A DNA stretch of 64,000 bases from the NCBI GenBank assembly GCA_963729275.1, contig CAVSNH010000013.1, positions 930,001 to 994,000 on the forward strand. The letters are read 5' to 3'. Positions 1-9,074 of this stretch are shown here, in pieces. Every line of letters starts with the position of its first letter. Position 1 is the first letter of the stretch. Under the pieces are notes generated by a model that saw only the letters and a program-made list of their open reading frames with translations, was not told the origin of the DNA and did no database searches. The DNA is from CAVSNH01 sp963729275 (GTDB lineage Bacteria; Actinomycetota; Acidimicrobiia; Acidimicrobiales; RAAP-2). Both the position numbers and the translations under genes were made by a program.

Positions 1-246
1 TCGTCCCGTCCCCCAGACGATGAAGGACCTCTGCAACTTGGCTCGCCGTTCTCGGCGCTTGGGGCTGATGGCCAAGACGAGCCGATCGACGGCGAGGGCT
101 GCCAACCCGATCACCACAAGAGCAGCAAGGATGCCGAGGACGATCAGGCCGGCAAAGACGGCGTCGACCACGAGGGCGGCAAAGGCGATCACACCAAGAA
201 TGGAGGCGAGGCACCCGATCCCTCGTTGCCCTCTTGGTGCCATCAT
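1..246 (-). CDS. Small membrane protein, 3' end outside the window
   Basis: Reading the minus strand from paired ATG codons at 246 and 243 gives an open frame that runs off the left edge without a stop (about 81 codons visible). The protein starts with a short basic stretch, then has two adjacent hydrophobic segments (around residues 10-30 and 33-55, rich in Ala, Val, Leu and Ile), then a strongly basic segment with Arg and Lys pairs. This fits a small inner-membrane protein with a cytoplasmic basic tail. It diverges from the glycosyltransferase starting at 422, so 247-421 should hold two promoters. I do not recognise the family. The frame is convincing because it is long, hydrophobic and natural in composition. 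Confidence 0.6.
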   Translation of the reverse strand, partial: MMAPRGQRGIGCLASILGVIAFAALVVDAVFAGLIVLGILAALVVIGLAALAVDRLVLAISPKRRERRAKLQRSFIVWGTGR

Positions 247-421
247 CCCTGGCCCACTCTCGCTTCCTCTAGCCCTCGTCTCAATCGATTGTAGGGCTGG
301 CCAATTGCCGTCCGACCGCGGGTCTCGCACCTCGGATTGAGCCTCGCGTGGCAGCTTGCCGAGCCTCGCCCAACCCAGCCATCCGGTTGCCCCGGCCAGC
401 GTGCCGGAGGCGTAAGTTGCG

Positions 422-1837
422 GTGAAGGTGCGCCCAGGTCCTGTCCTGATCCCAACCGGTTCCGAGTCGGATCGCGGCGACGCCGGCGTGCAGGTGACCG
501 GTGCCAACCGAGGGAGGGCCAGCCGTCGACCGCACCGCTCCCAACTGCACTTCCTCGTCCCGCTGGCCGCGATCGCGCTTCTCGCTATCGGTCTTCGTCT
601 GATCTACACGTTCACGGTCGGCGAGCACGTGAAGGAGGGCCTCGACACCATCTTCTACACCTTTGTCGGAGGCGAACTGGCCCGACACCAGGGTTACTCA
701 GATCCAGGTCTGCTCTTCAACCACGGCATCACCAAGCCGACGGCCAACTTTCCTCCGCTCTACCCGCTCTTCATCGCAGGGCTGTACAAGGCCCACATCA
801 CAACGTTCCGTGGCTACCAAGTGGCGGGGGCGATCTGTGGCGGACTGTCGGTTGCCCTCACTGGCCTGCTCGGCCGCAGGATCACCGATCGAGAAGCCGT
901 CGGATGGATCGGCGCCGCCTGTGTCGCACTCTGTCCCGCGCTCATTGCCAGCGACGGGTCGGCAATGGCAGAGACCCTGTCCGTGCCGTTGCTGGTCGGG
1001 ATGCTGCTGGCTGTTTCTTGGGCCTCGTCGTCGCCGGCTTTTTCTCGATGGATCGTGGTCGGGCTCTTGGCTGGGCTAGAGGTACTCACTCGCAGCGAGG
1101 AGGTGCTCGTTGCCCTCGCTCTGGCTCCACTCGCCATATTGGTTATCCCCTCGTGGAGCGTGGTGCGACGACTCGGTGCCGTTGCCATCGTGCTGATCGT
1201 CGCGGGCGGCGTGGTCTCCCCTTGGATCATCCGTGACGTCGTCGTGTTCGACCCACCTATCCTGCTGTCGACAAATGGAGCCAAGACCTTGGCCGGGGCC
1301 AATTGCAATGCCACCTACCGTGGTCCCGAAATTGGCTACTGGGATTTCAACTGCCTGGATACTCAGAAACTCGACGCCCGCGGTGAGGCGGAGTTCGCCA
1401 GCGCCCTCGACCACAAGGGTGCCGACTACATCCGACAGAATGCCTCGCGAGCCCCGCTGGTCGCCGTCGTCCGGGTCTTGCGCGCCTGGGGGCTCTACAA
1501 GCCGACCCAAGAGGCGCACTTGGAAGCAGTCGAGACTCGGAGCATCGGCTGGGGTGAGCTCGCCACTCCGGTCTCGCTCGTGCTCCTGATCCTGGGCTCC
1601 GTCGGGATCTTCGCTGTCCGAAGGAACCGCACCGCGCTGGTAGTCCTAGGGGGACCGGTGCTGATCGCCACCCTCACCGTGGCCCTCACCTACGGCAACC
1701 AGCGCTTCATTCTGGGAGCGCTCCCGCCGCTCTGCATAGGGAGCGCCATCGCTGTCCTGGCCGCCGTCGATGCGATCGTCCATCGAGGCGGTCGAGGGGT
1801 CTCTCACGAGGACGCCCTGCCGTCATCCTCTCCCTGA
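422..1837 (+). CDS. GT39/ArnT-like membrane glycosyltransferase
   Basis: A 471-residue polytopic membrane protein of the dolichyl-phosphate-mannose mannosyltransferase type (GT-C fold). After a basic cytoplasmic N-terminus of about 45 residues comes a first membrane segment (LVPLAAIALLAIGLRL). A long extracytoplasmic loop follows, with a DTIFYTFVGGELARH-type stretch and a PPLYPLFIAG motif typical of this superfamily. Roughly ten further hydrophobic segments complete it. Such enzymes transfer sugars from polyprenyl-phosphate donors to glycans or proteins outside the membrane. The acceptor cannot be inferred. Start is GTG at 422, with GTG at 428 possible; GGAGG lies about 11 bases upstream. The nearby exopolysaccharide block at 3.2-8.4 kb is a plausible functional neighbour. 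Confidence 0.8.
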   Translation: MKVRPGPVLIPTGSESDRGDAGVQVTGANRGRASRRPHRSQLHFLVPLAAIALLAIGLRLIYTFTVGEHVKEGLDTIFYTFVGGELARHQGYSDPGLLFNHGITKPTANFPPLYPLFIAGLYKAHITTFRGYQVAGAICGGLSVALTGLLGRRITDREAVGWIGAACVALCPALIASDGSAMAETLSVPLLVGMLLAVSWASSSPAFSRWIVVGLLAGLEVLTRSEEVLVALALAPLAILVIPSWSVVRRLGAVAIVLIVAGGVVSPWIIRDVVVFDPPILLSTNGAKTLAGANCNATYRGPEIGYWDFNCLDTQKLDARGEAEFASALDHKGADYIRQNASRAPLVAVVRVLRAWGLYKPTQEAHLEAVETRSIGWGELATPVSLVLLILGSVGIFAVRRNRTALVVLGGPVLIATLTVALTYGNQRFILGALPPLCIGSAIAVLAAVDAIVHRGGRGVSHEDALPSSSP

Positions 1838-1868
1838 CGAGTCAGAAGACAGGAGGCTCCATGCCTGC

Positions 1869-2759
1869 TCACGAGACATGAGCACCGGGACTCCGGGCCA
1901 TGCCGAAGTCCTCGACGGTTACGACTTTCGTCGACCGGTTGGGGTAAGGATCCGGATAATCGACCACTCGCACACGACCCGTGGGTCGGTAGCGTCCGCT
2001 GACGATGACCTCACGAGGAACGTACGGATCTTGACCCATGCTCCGAAACAGGCGGGAGGTCGGCTCCCAAATGCTGACCCGTTCGTGCCAACGCAAGCGA
2101 TCCAGCTTGCGAAGGAGGATCATTAGGGTCACGAGGGTTCCGGCCAGCACCCCTGCAGCCAGAGCGCCCAAGACGGTCCCCCCGGGCAAGACGGTGATGA
2201 GAGCAATGAGCAGGAGCAGTAGCAGGAGCAGCCCAGTCCACTCCATGGGCGAGAGCTCCTGGCCGGTCACTGCCTCGATCAGCGTCCGGTCGGCGCTCAT
2301 GTCGATGCCCAGCTTTATGAGCTCCTTGTAGGCAGTCTCTGCCTGGCGGGTCGTCGGGTTCAGGGCGTAGATGGCGTCAGTCAAATCGATGTGGCTCGCT
2401 GTGGAGAGATGCTTGTCGACCAGGCGGAAGTCAATTTGTTCAGTGAGTTGACGGTCGATGAGGGTACGAACCCGCCCCGTATCCTCCACATCGAAGACCG
2501 CCACGATTTGGTAGATCGAGAGCAGCGATGCATTGCCTTTGGCCACCAGATCCTGGATGAGGACCAGGCGATCGCGGGTCCGAGCGATGGTGAAGGCCAA
2601 GAGAACGCCGAAGAGAAAGGTGGTCAAACTGGCCAGTGCGACGTCGACTTCGACGTCGCCTCGCTTGGCACCGATCAAAAGCGAAACGATGACCACGAGC
2701 ACACCGACGGCCACGGAAGGCCACACGATGAACTCGCCGTCGACAAAAGAGGCCCGCAT
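1869..2759 (-). CDS. Membrane protein with two paired-helix regions, unknown function
   Basis: The frame is open back to 2888 (339 aa). I place the start at ATG 2759 (296 aa) because the upstream 43 residues look non-conserved and the first membrane helix begins shortly after this Met. Two N-terminal hydrophobic helices (VAVGVLVVIVSLLIG and a second within SLTTFLFGVLLAFTIA) are followed by a soluble helical region of about 110 residues. Two more helices come next, one with an eight-Leu run. The C-terminal cytoplasmic tail is rich in Pro, Tyr and Arg. The organisation resembles DUF4239-like four-helix proteins, but I cannot confirm that. It converges on the glycosyltransferase at 422-1837. Confidence 0.65.
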   Translation of the reverse strand: MRASFVDGEFIVWPSVAVGVLVVIVSLLIGAKRGDVEVDVALASLTTFLFGVLLAFTIARTRDRLVLIQDLVAKGNASLLSIYQIVAVFDVEDTGRVRTLIDRQLTEQIDFRLVDKHLSTASHIDLTDAIYALNPTTRQAETAYKELIKLGIDMSADRTLIEAVTGQELSPMEWTGLLLLLLLLIALITVLPGGTVLGALAAGVLAGTLVTLMILLRKLDRLRWHERVSIWEPTSRLFRSMGQDPYVPREVIVSGRYRPTGRVRVVDYPDPYPNRSTKVVTVEDFGMARSPGAHVS

Positions 2760-3182
2760 CCACCGCCCCGTCCGCCGCACGGCGCAACGATAGTCACTTC
2801 GTTCCTCAACGACTACCGGGACTCGGCTGACCGAATCGGCAGCCGAACCGCGGCCAATCGACGGGCGGCGGGGGTCCGACGCCTCCAAGCCTTCGAGCCA
2901 TCAGGTGCCCAGCAGCTCAGGATGAGGACGACGACAAGCCGTTCGAGAACCTCCTCCCGGCGGATCCCTCGCCGGTACGAACCCGCACCGAGTCGAGTCC
3001 GGGGATCGGTTCTGATGCCGTCGCCTGGGTCGCAGCGTCCCCGTTCGGCCTCGGCGTACCCAGGGTCGGCGGCGGCTTGACTACCGTGACCTGCAGTTTC
3101 GGGACGGCACCCCCACGGGCCCGACCGGACACAAACGGGCCGGTTATCTCAAGATTCCCCAGGTCGGGTCGATCTTCATTGC

Positions 3183-3980
3183 ATGGAGAATCTCTCCGTC
3201 ACGGCGGGCCGCCGAACTGGACCCCCGGTCGACCTCAATGCGGTGGCACTGGCCCTCGCTCAGGCCTACCCGGTGCCCGTCGACGTCCCGACCAGTCCGG
3301 CCGACCGCGAGGCAGCGGAAGAAGTCGACGTCGTCCTCGAGATCGAGGACGGCGACACCACCCTGTTCGAAGCAGCCATCGGCGCCTTCAACGCCGGAGA
3401 GTTCGGGCGGGCCGAGTCGCTCTTCCTCGAGGAAGCCGAACGAGCCCTGGACGTCGCCCCCCAGCGGGCCGCCATCGCTTTTCGCCAGGCGGCCCTGGCC
3501 GCCCAACGAAATGGCGACATGGACGGATCCGACCACTGGATGCGGTTGGCCGGGCGCGAGTACCTGCGGGTCTCGGAAGACACGCGGACTCCCTTGCCCT
3601 TCATCCGCGAAGCGGCAGTCATGGCGGCCAAGTGCTTCCTCAGTGTCGAGAACCTTCATGTGGCCACCAAGGGTCTGCGTCGGGCCCAAGCCATCGAATC
3701 CGTGCTCCGCGCCGACGACGACCTGATGGCATCTGGTACGGGCATCCCCTTCCGTCGGGCTGAGACCAGCGATTCCCGGCCGCCCGCTCCGGATGCCACC
3801 GGCGAAGACCTGCGTTCCGATGACCGGGATTCCGATCGTCGGGTGCCGGCTACCAGCGGAGCGCCGGAATTCCAGCTGATCCACACAGATGGCTCGCTCG
3901 GGAATCGGAAGATCCGCGAACGAAGGAGCGTCTGGGGCCGACGCCGGCGGGATCGCGTGGCCAACAACGACGTGGCCTGA
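3183..3980 (+). CDS. TPR-like helical protein at the head of the exopolysaccharide block
   Basis: A 265-residue soluble protein. Residues 60-180 are amphipathic helices with repeated Ala-rich positions (FNAGEFGRAESLFLEEAERA, then AFRQAALAAQRNGDMDGSDHW), typical of tetratricopeptide or SNAP-like repeats. The C-terminal 80 residues are polar, low-complexity and end in a basic cluster. No signal peptide or membrane helix is present. It lies 7 bases upstream of the PelF-like gene and is almost certainly co-transcribed with it. In characterised Pel systems PelE supplies TPR repeats, so a scaffold role for this protein is reasonable but unproven, since PelE also has membrane helices. No clear RBS is visible before the ATG. 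Confidence 0.7.
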   Translation: MENLSVTAGRRTGPPVDLNAVALALAQAYPVPVDVPTSPADREAAEEVDVVLEIEDGDTTLFEAAIGAFNAGEFGRAESLFLEEAERALDVAPQRAAIAFRQAALAAQRNGDMDGSDHWMRLAGREYLRVSEDTRTPLPFIREAAVMAAKCFLSVENLHVATKGLRRAQAIESVLRADDDLMASGTGIPFRRAETSDSRPPAPDATGEDLRSDDRDSDRRVPATSGAPEFQLIHTDGSLGNRKIRERRSVWGRRRRDRVANNDVA

Positions 3981-3987
3981 GGGCTCC

Positions 3988-5529
3988 GTGACCTCGACCA
4001 CCCTGCTCCAACAGCCCCCGCCGCGACACGAGGCGGAGACTCAACCGCGAGGCCTCGCCGTCGCGTCGGACGTCGACGTGCTGCTGACCACCGAGGGGAC
4101 CTACCCCTTCGTGACCGGAGGGGTGAGCACCTGGGCGCACCAGCTGGTGACGGGCCTGGCCGACAAGCGCTTCGTCGTCTACTCCGTCGTGGCCAACACC
4201 AACATGGCCGTACGCTACGAGCCCCCACCCAACCTGGTCCACGTCGTCCAGGTTCCCCTGTGGGGCACCGAGGACAACGCCGAGTTCAACCCGCGGCCGG
4301 GCTGGATCTCTCGCCGGCTACGCCGGCCGGGCCGGCGCTTCGACAAGGAGTTCCTCCCCGCCTATGCGCAGCTGGTGGTGTCGGTGGCCTTGGGCGAAGG
4401 AGGTCCCACCGACCTGGTGGCCGCCCTCTGCGCCCTCTCCGAGTACTCGGAGCGCTACAGCCTGAAAGTGGCGATGCGGGACGGCCGGACCTGGCGTCTC
4501 TTCCGCGACGCACTGGCCGCACACCCTCTCTACCGGAAGCTGACCACCTACGAGGCCATCGATATGGCTCGTTCCGTCTATCGCTACCTGGCACCGCTCG
4601 ACTACCCCCCGGAACTGCCCGGCGTGGTCCACGCCTCGGCGGCGGCTTTTTGCGCCATTCCTGCTGTCGTCCTGCGCGAGCGATTCGGGGTCCCGTTCCT
4701 CCTCACCGAGCACGGCGTCTACTACCGCGAGCGACTCCTCGCCCTCGGTCGCAACAAAGCCAACAGCCCGCACCGAGTGTTCCTCTCGAACTTCTACGCC
4801 GCCATCGTGGCCATGGCCTATTCCTGTGCCGACCTGGTGGCCCCGGTGGCGCGCTTCAACGCCTCCTGGGAGGCGCGGCTCGGGGTCGAGGAATCCAAGA
4901 TCCACCCGATGCCGAACGGCGTCGACCCGGACCGGTTCCCCCTCGAGCGACCGGCCGGAAGCGGCGACGGCCCGCTCACTCTGGTGGCCGTAGCCCGTCT
5001 CGAACGCCTGAAGGACATCCACACGCTCCTGCGGGCATTTGCCATCGTCCGCGGCCGCATCGACGGAGTCCGCCTCTTGATCCACGGTCCGGAGAGCGAC
5101 CCTGGCTACGCCCGAAGTTGCTATGCCTTGGCCGAGCAGCTTCAACTCGGTGACTCCTGTGAGTTCAAGGGCCCCACGGCGGACGTGGGTCGGGCGCTCA
5201 ACGAGGGCGACATTGCCGTCCTGTCCAGCATCTCGGAAGGATTCCCCTTCGCCGCCGTCGAGGCGCTGATGGCCGGACGTCCCATGGTCGCCACCGAGGT
5301 GGGCGGTGTGCCCGAGGTCATCGTCCCGCCCTACGGCAAGTTGGTGGCCCCCGGTCGTCCGCTCGACCTGGCCGACGCCATCTGTGCCATGGCCGCCGAT
5401 CGTGCCGGCCTGGCCCGTCTGGGCGAACTGGGGCGACAGGCGATGCTCAAGTCGTACACCTTGTCGGTCTTTCTCGACGGCTATCGGGCGCTCTACGACG
5501 AGGTAAGGGGCCGTGGCCCCCGTCGCTGA
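3988..5529 (+). CDS. pelF-like: PelF-like GT4 glycosyltransferase (DUF3492 domain)
   Basis: A cytoplasmic family 4 glycosyltransferase of about 513 residues. The N-terminus (TTEGTYPFVTGGVSTWAHQL, near residues 34-53) is the hallmark of the PelF/DUF3492 subfamily, which uses UDP-sugars to polymerise the Pel polysaccharide. The GT-B C-terminal half carries NGVDPDRF, the VARLERLKDI strand and the E-x7-E type motif SEGFPFAAVEA (near 414-425). The frame is open to 3889, but GTG 3988 is the better start: it follows the upstream stop by 7 bases and has GAGGG just before it. The 3' end overlaps the flippase gene by 17 bases. Family assignment is strong; the actual polymer is unknown because the other Pel proteins are not seen in the window. 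Confidence 0.85.
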   Translation: MTSTTLLQQPPPRHEAETQPRGLAVASDVDVLLTTEGTYPFVTGGVSTWAHQLVTGLADKRFVVYSVVANTNMAVRYEPPPNLVHVVQVPLWGTEDNAEFNPRPGWISRRLRRPGRRFDKEFLPAYAQLVVSVALGEGGPTDLVAALCALSEYSERYSLKVAMRDGRTWRLFRDALAAHPLYRKLTTYEAIDMARSVYRYLAPLDYPPELPGVVHASAAAFCAIPAVVLRERFGVPFLLTEHGVYYRERLLALGRNKANSPHRVFLSNFYAAIVAMAYSCADLVAPVARFNASWEARLGVEESKIHPMPNGVDPDRFPLERPAGSGDGPLTLVAVARLERLKDIHTLLRAFAIVRGRIDGVRLLIHGPESDPGYARSCYALAEQLQLGDSCEFKGPTADVGRALNEGDIAVLSSISEGFPFAAVEALMAGRPMVATEVGGVPEVIVPPYGKLVAPGRPLDLADAICAMAADRAGLARLGELGRQAMLKSYTLSVFLDGYRALYDEVRGRGPRR

Positions 5530-7180
5530 CCCCCCCGTCGCTGACCCACCGGTCGCCGGGCCGACGGGTCGGGTCGCCGGCAACCTCAACGAATTGCGGT
5601 TGGAATCCTCGGTGTACGACGACCTTCATGTGGAAGCCCGTCGAGTGTTGGATCGCAACCCCGAGCCCCGCAACCTGCGCGACGTCGCCGTGGCCCTCGA
5701 ATCGATGGGCTACACGACGACTGGGGCCCAAAAGCTGGGCTTCGACTCTGTCTTCGAACTGGCCATTGCCGTCTTCGACCTGACCTACCTCTACTACGTG
5801 CCGAGAGCCGAGAAAGTGCCCGAGCCTCGGCCTACCTGGCGGCGATTCGTCGACGACTACCTGGCCGGATCCTGGTACGGCGCCCCCTGGATCATGTCCA
5901 TCATGGTGCTGTTCGTAGGTCGGGTGGCCCTGTGGTCGTCCCTCGACGCCACGCCCCAGGTGGCGGCCATCGTCTCGCTCGCCTTCTTCATCGCCGCAGT
6001 CGTGGCCGGCGCCAGTTCCCAGATGCTCGCTCGCCGCGGCACCTTCTACTTTCTGCAGAAGAACCACCCGCTGGTCCGGTGGGTGGTGACCCGGTTCCTC
6101 ATCTATTCGATCGCTACGGCATTGCTTGTCATCGCCGCCACCTACGCCTTCTACGTGGTGCCGGTCTACGGGCTGCGCCTGGGTGAGATCTTCGTCGAGT
6201 TCGCCGTTGCCATCTTCGCGTTCCTGCTCAGTGCCGCCCCGCTCTACATGCTCCGGCGCTTCTACACCTTGGCTCTAGCCACCGGCTTGGCACTGGTCGT
6301 CACCCTGGCCGGCGCGCACCTCTTCACCGGCACCGCGGAGGGGATACGCCACGCGCAACTGCTGGGGCTGGCCGTCGGCTCCGGCGCCTTGGTCGTCATC
6401 GCCGCCAGCTACACGGCGATGCGGACCCACGTCGACTCCGGATTCGGTGACTCACTGGTCGTGGTCAAGCCACCCGTGCTGCGGGTCGTGCTCTGGCACT
6501 CGGCCCCATACGGCGTCTACGGCCTCGCCTACTTCGTCATGATCCTGGTCGGTCCGCTTGTGGTCGGCCTCGCCTACGGTCGGAGCCTCGGGGTCAGCCA
6601 GTACGTGTACCCCTCGGCATTCCAAGGCTCGGTGGCCATCGCCCTCCTCGAGCTGGTGGTCCTGCTCGGGCTGGTCAATGCCTCGGTCGAACGATTCGGG
6701 CGCCGACTCCTCCCCCTGCTCGAGCAGCACACCCTCGACTGCTGGGCGAGCACCCGAGCCGCCCTTCGACGTGAGTGGGTCCACAGCGTGGGAGTGGTGG
6801 TCATTGTGTCGGGCCTCGTGGCCTGGCTAATGCCCGGTCTGCTCATCCAGGTGTTGCCAGCCTCGCTGACGGCCGGAGTACACGCGCCGGGAGGCCTCCT
6901 CACCTTGAAGGCCTCGGCCTACGGGTTCGCCATGGTCCCCGTCGGCATGCTGTGCAGCCAGTACCTCTTCTTTCTCGGTCGCCCCACCCCTGCGCTCCTT
7001 GGCGCCGTGGGCGGCGCGCTGACGACGACGGTGGTCACGGCCGGACTGGTGCATGGGGGGGACCTGTCCCTCGGCGCCTGGGGCCTGTTGGCCGGAACCA
7101 CCGTCTACGCCCTGATCACCGGCTTGGCGTCGTACCGGGCCCTGGCCGCCGGCGAGGAATCCTTCTATGCCTCGTTCTGA
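5513..7180 (+). CDS. pelG-like: PelG-like polysaccharide flippase
   Basis: A 555-residue integral membrane protein. About 100 soluble N-terminal residues (VYDDLHVEARRVLDR..., possibly a regulatory or docking region) precede twelve or so hydrophobic segments spread over residues 115-545. The SWYGAPWIMSI stretch at the first helix resembles the GPW motif of PelG. Layout and position right after the PelF-like gene fit PelG, a member of the MOP/Wzx flippase superfamily that moves glycan across the membrane with PelF. The GTG start lies inside the pelF-like 3' end behind AAGGGG, so translation is likely coupled. Usual PelG proteins are near 450 residues; the N-terminal extension is unusual. Sequence similarity to PelG is weak by eye. 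Confidence 0.75.
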   Translation: MAPVADPPVADPPVAGPTGRVAGNLNELRLESSVYDDLHVEARRVLDRNPEPRNLRDVAVALESMGYTTTGAQKLGFDSVFELAIAVFDLTYLYYVPRAEKVPEPRPTWRRFVDDYLAGSWYGAPWIMSIMVLFVGRVALWSSLDATPQVAAIVSLAFFIAAVVAGASSQMLARRGTFYFLQKNHPLVRWVVTRFLIYSIATALLVIAATYAFYVVPVYGLRLGEIFVEFAVAIFAFLLSAAPLYMLRRFYTLALATGLALVVTLAGAHLFTGTAEGIRHAQLLGLAVGSGALVVIAASYTAMRTHVDSGFGDSLVVVKPPVLRVVLWHSAPYGVYGLAYFVMILVGPLVVGLAYGRSLGVSQYVYPSAFQGSVAIALLELVVLLGLVNASVERFGRRLLPLLEQHTLDCWASTRAALRREWVHSVGVVVIVSGLVAWLMPGLLIQVLPASLTAGVHAPGGLLTLKASAYGFAMVPVGMLCSQYLFFLGRPTPALLGAVGGALTTTVVTAGLVHGGDLSLGAWGLLAGTTVYALITGLASYRALAAGEESFYASF

Positions 7181-8441
7181 ACCGCCGATGAGGGACGAAG
7201 GCGCCGTCAGCGAATCGATCATCCCGATCGACAGCCCAAAGGGCGACATCATCGGCGACCATGTGACCCCGCCGGCGTTGATCGACTCGTGGGACCCAGC
7301 TGACGACGAAACGGCTCCGGAGCAGCACCGTCCGGCCCAGTGGGATTGGCACGGCTACCCGTCCTGGGGCCGGAGGGCGGTGACTGCCTATCCGGTCCTT
7401 GCCCTGATGCTTGCCATCGGTCTCATCGTCGGCGCCACCATCTCGGCCCAGGGGGCCATCGCCCAAGTCCAGTCGGTCACCGGCACCGGGGGCGCCACCC
7501 TCCTGTCGGCCGTACCCCGGGGGGCCCAAGGCGGCCTCGCGCCCGAAAGCGGTGGGCCGGCCGACTATCGGGACGTCACCTTCCAAGTCCCGGGAGCGGC
7601 CGGCCGAACCATCGAGGGGAGCACCTCACTGGCCTTGCCCAATTACCCGGGATGGGTGGCCAACGGCAGCGCCGGACCGAGCAACGGTCTGGCTGCGGTC
7701 GGCGGCGGGTTGCTCCACGTCGGTCTGCGCCACCCGACCTCGGACTTCCGGGGTTGGTTCCTGACGGCGACGTCGGCCACCCCGGAGTCGTGTGCCTTCC
7801 AATTCTCGGCCGCCTCCCCGCCACCGGTTCGCGCCACCGACCCTCTGGCCGTGGGCGAACTGGTCATGGCCGTGCAGACCAGCCAGACGGTCGTCAACGG
7901 GGATATCAATTACGTCCTGGTCGCCGAAAACGTCTATCCCGACGGTCGACGCGACTTGATCGTGGGCTACTCGCTGGGACACCTGGACAATGCCGTCGAG
8001 CACGTTCTACGAGAAGTCCCCTGGTCGGTGGGTCCCTTGCACGTGGCCATCCAGACCAACGGGAACGATCGGCTCGACGTGTGGGTGGACGGACGGCCCT
8101 TCCTCTCGGCCGACGACCTGCACATGGGAATCACGCCCCCCTTCGAGCCTTACCTCGAGGTACAGGCGCGACGAACGGCCTACACGGTGGCATTCGACGG
8201 CTATTCGAGCGTGTGTCAGAACGACGTCGCCATCTCCGACGTTCCCGACGGCGGCGTCGCCCGGCTAGGGACTCTCACCGCCAACGCCCACGGCGGTTCC
8301 GCCGTACTCCCCCTGGCCATGCTCAGTGCTCCGATCACCGGTGACCTCTCGCTCTCGCTACCCGGTGACAGCAACCCCGTCCGGTTCACTCGCCACCGTT
8401 ACTGGCCGGGGGATCGGTTCTCCTACGAACCGGGGACCTGA
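7167..8441 (+). CDS. Membrane-anchored lectin/LamG-like protein in the exopolysaccharide block
   Basis: A 424-residue single-pass protein. A polar, acidic cytoplasmic region of about 70 residues is followed by one membrane helix (AYPVLALMLAIGLIVGATI, near 74-92). An extracytoplasmic part of about 320 residues is rich in beta strands. Stretches such as FRGWFLTATS, LDVWVDGRPF and PYLEVQARRTAYTVAFDGYSS are typical of concanavalin A/LamG-type sandwich domains that bind sugars. ATG 7167 has GAGGAA seven bases upstream and overlaps the flippase gene by 14 bases, so it is the last gene of a four-gene operon. A role in capturing or guiding the exported polymer is inferred from position and fold only. 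Confidence 0.7.
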   Translation: MPRSEPPMRDEGAVSESIIPIDSPKGDIIGDHVTPPALIDSWDPADDETAPEQHRPAQWDWHGYPSWGRRAVTAYPVLALMLAIGLIVGATISAQGAIAQVQSVTGTGGATLLSAVPRGAQGGLAPESGGPADYRDVTFQVPGAAGRTIEGSTSLALPNYPGWVANGSAGPSNGLAAVGGGLLHVGLRHPTSDFRGWFLTATSATPESCAFQFSAASPPPVRATDPLAVGELVMAVQTSQTVVNGDINYVLVAENVYPDGRRDLIVGYSLGHLDNAVEHVLREVPWSVGPLHVAIQTNGNDRLDVWVDGRPFLSADDLHMGITPPFEPYLEVQARRTAYTVAFDGYSSVCQNDVAISDVPDGGVARLGTLTANAHGGSAVLPLAMLSAPITGDLSLSLPGDSNPVRFTRHRYWPGDRFSYEPGT

Positions 8442-8526
8442 TCGCCGCCAGCTGACGGAACCCGACGGCCACGTCCCCAGCGCGGCACAAGCTGAGGAAG
8501 CGTGGAGGTCGACCGGCTCGGATCAG

Positions 8527-8988
8527 TCACGAGTACGTGATCTTGAACACCGGATGATTCGGTGCGATCCGGGCAACCTCCTCATCCGACGACGATGCCG
8601 TCACGCCGTCGAAGAAGACGCCGACCTCCATTTTCCAACGCTTCAGATAGGACCGGATGACGGCGATCTTCTCGTCGTCAGGGAGTTCGTTGGCCGTGAA
8701 TCGTTGCACCCGTCTCCCAAGCTTGAGCTCGCCCGCCAGTCCCACCCGGAGGTTTCGGACCCATTGAGTCTGACCACGAGCAGCCACGAGATAGTGCTGT
8801 CCCTCGAAGGTCAAAACATTGACGGGGTTCGAGCGCCATTCACCGCTGGTCCGACCCCGCACATTCAACGTCCGGGACCCCCACACGCTGATTCCAGCCT
8901 TGGTCAGCCCCGATATCAGCCCGTTGAAGATGTGCTTGGTGAACCAGCCGGGCGGCCGATAGTGATCATTCGGACTCAATTCGCTCAT
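8527..8988 (-). CDS. Ddn-like deazaflavin (F420)-dependent nitroreductase family protein
   Basis: A 153-residue protein of the actinobacterial DUF385/Ddn family (split-barrel FMN-binding fold). Typical stretches are NVRGRTSGEWRSNPVNVLTFEGQHYLVAARGQTQWVRNLR and a helical C-terminus with DDEKIAVIRSYLKRW. Members bind the deazaflavin F420 and reduce quinones or nitro compounds; some act in protection against oxidative stress. Length matches the family (about 140-155 residues). It is convergent with the lectin-like gene and stands alone. The substrate cannot be predicted. Confidence 0.88.
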   Translation of the reverse strand: MSELSPNDHYRPPGWFTKHIFNGLISGLTKAGISVWGSRTLNVRGRTSGEWRSNPVNVLTFEGQHYLVAARGQTQWVRNLRVGLAGELKLGRRVQRFTANELPDDEKIAVIRSYLKRWKMEVGVFFDGVTASSSDEEVARIAPNHPVFKITYS

Positions 8989-9074
8989 GGCCCAATTTTA
9001 CGAGTCAGTCAATCCCTCCGGCCCGGTGCCAGGCCCAGGTCGGACGAGATCGGGGAGCACGATCGGCCCACGTC

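Noticed and set aside
3183..8441. A complete canonical pel operon
   Set aside because: Only PelF- and PelG-like genes can be recognised; no PelA deacetylase/hydrolase, PelD c-di-GMP receptor or outer-membrane parts are present.
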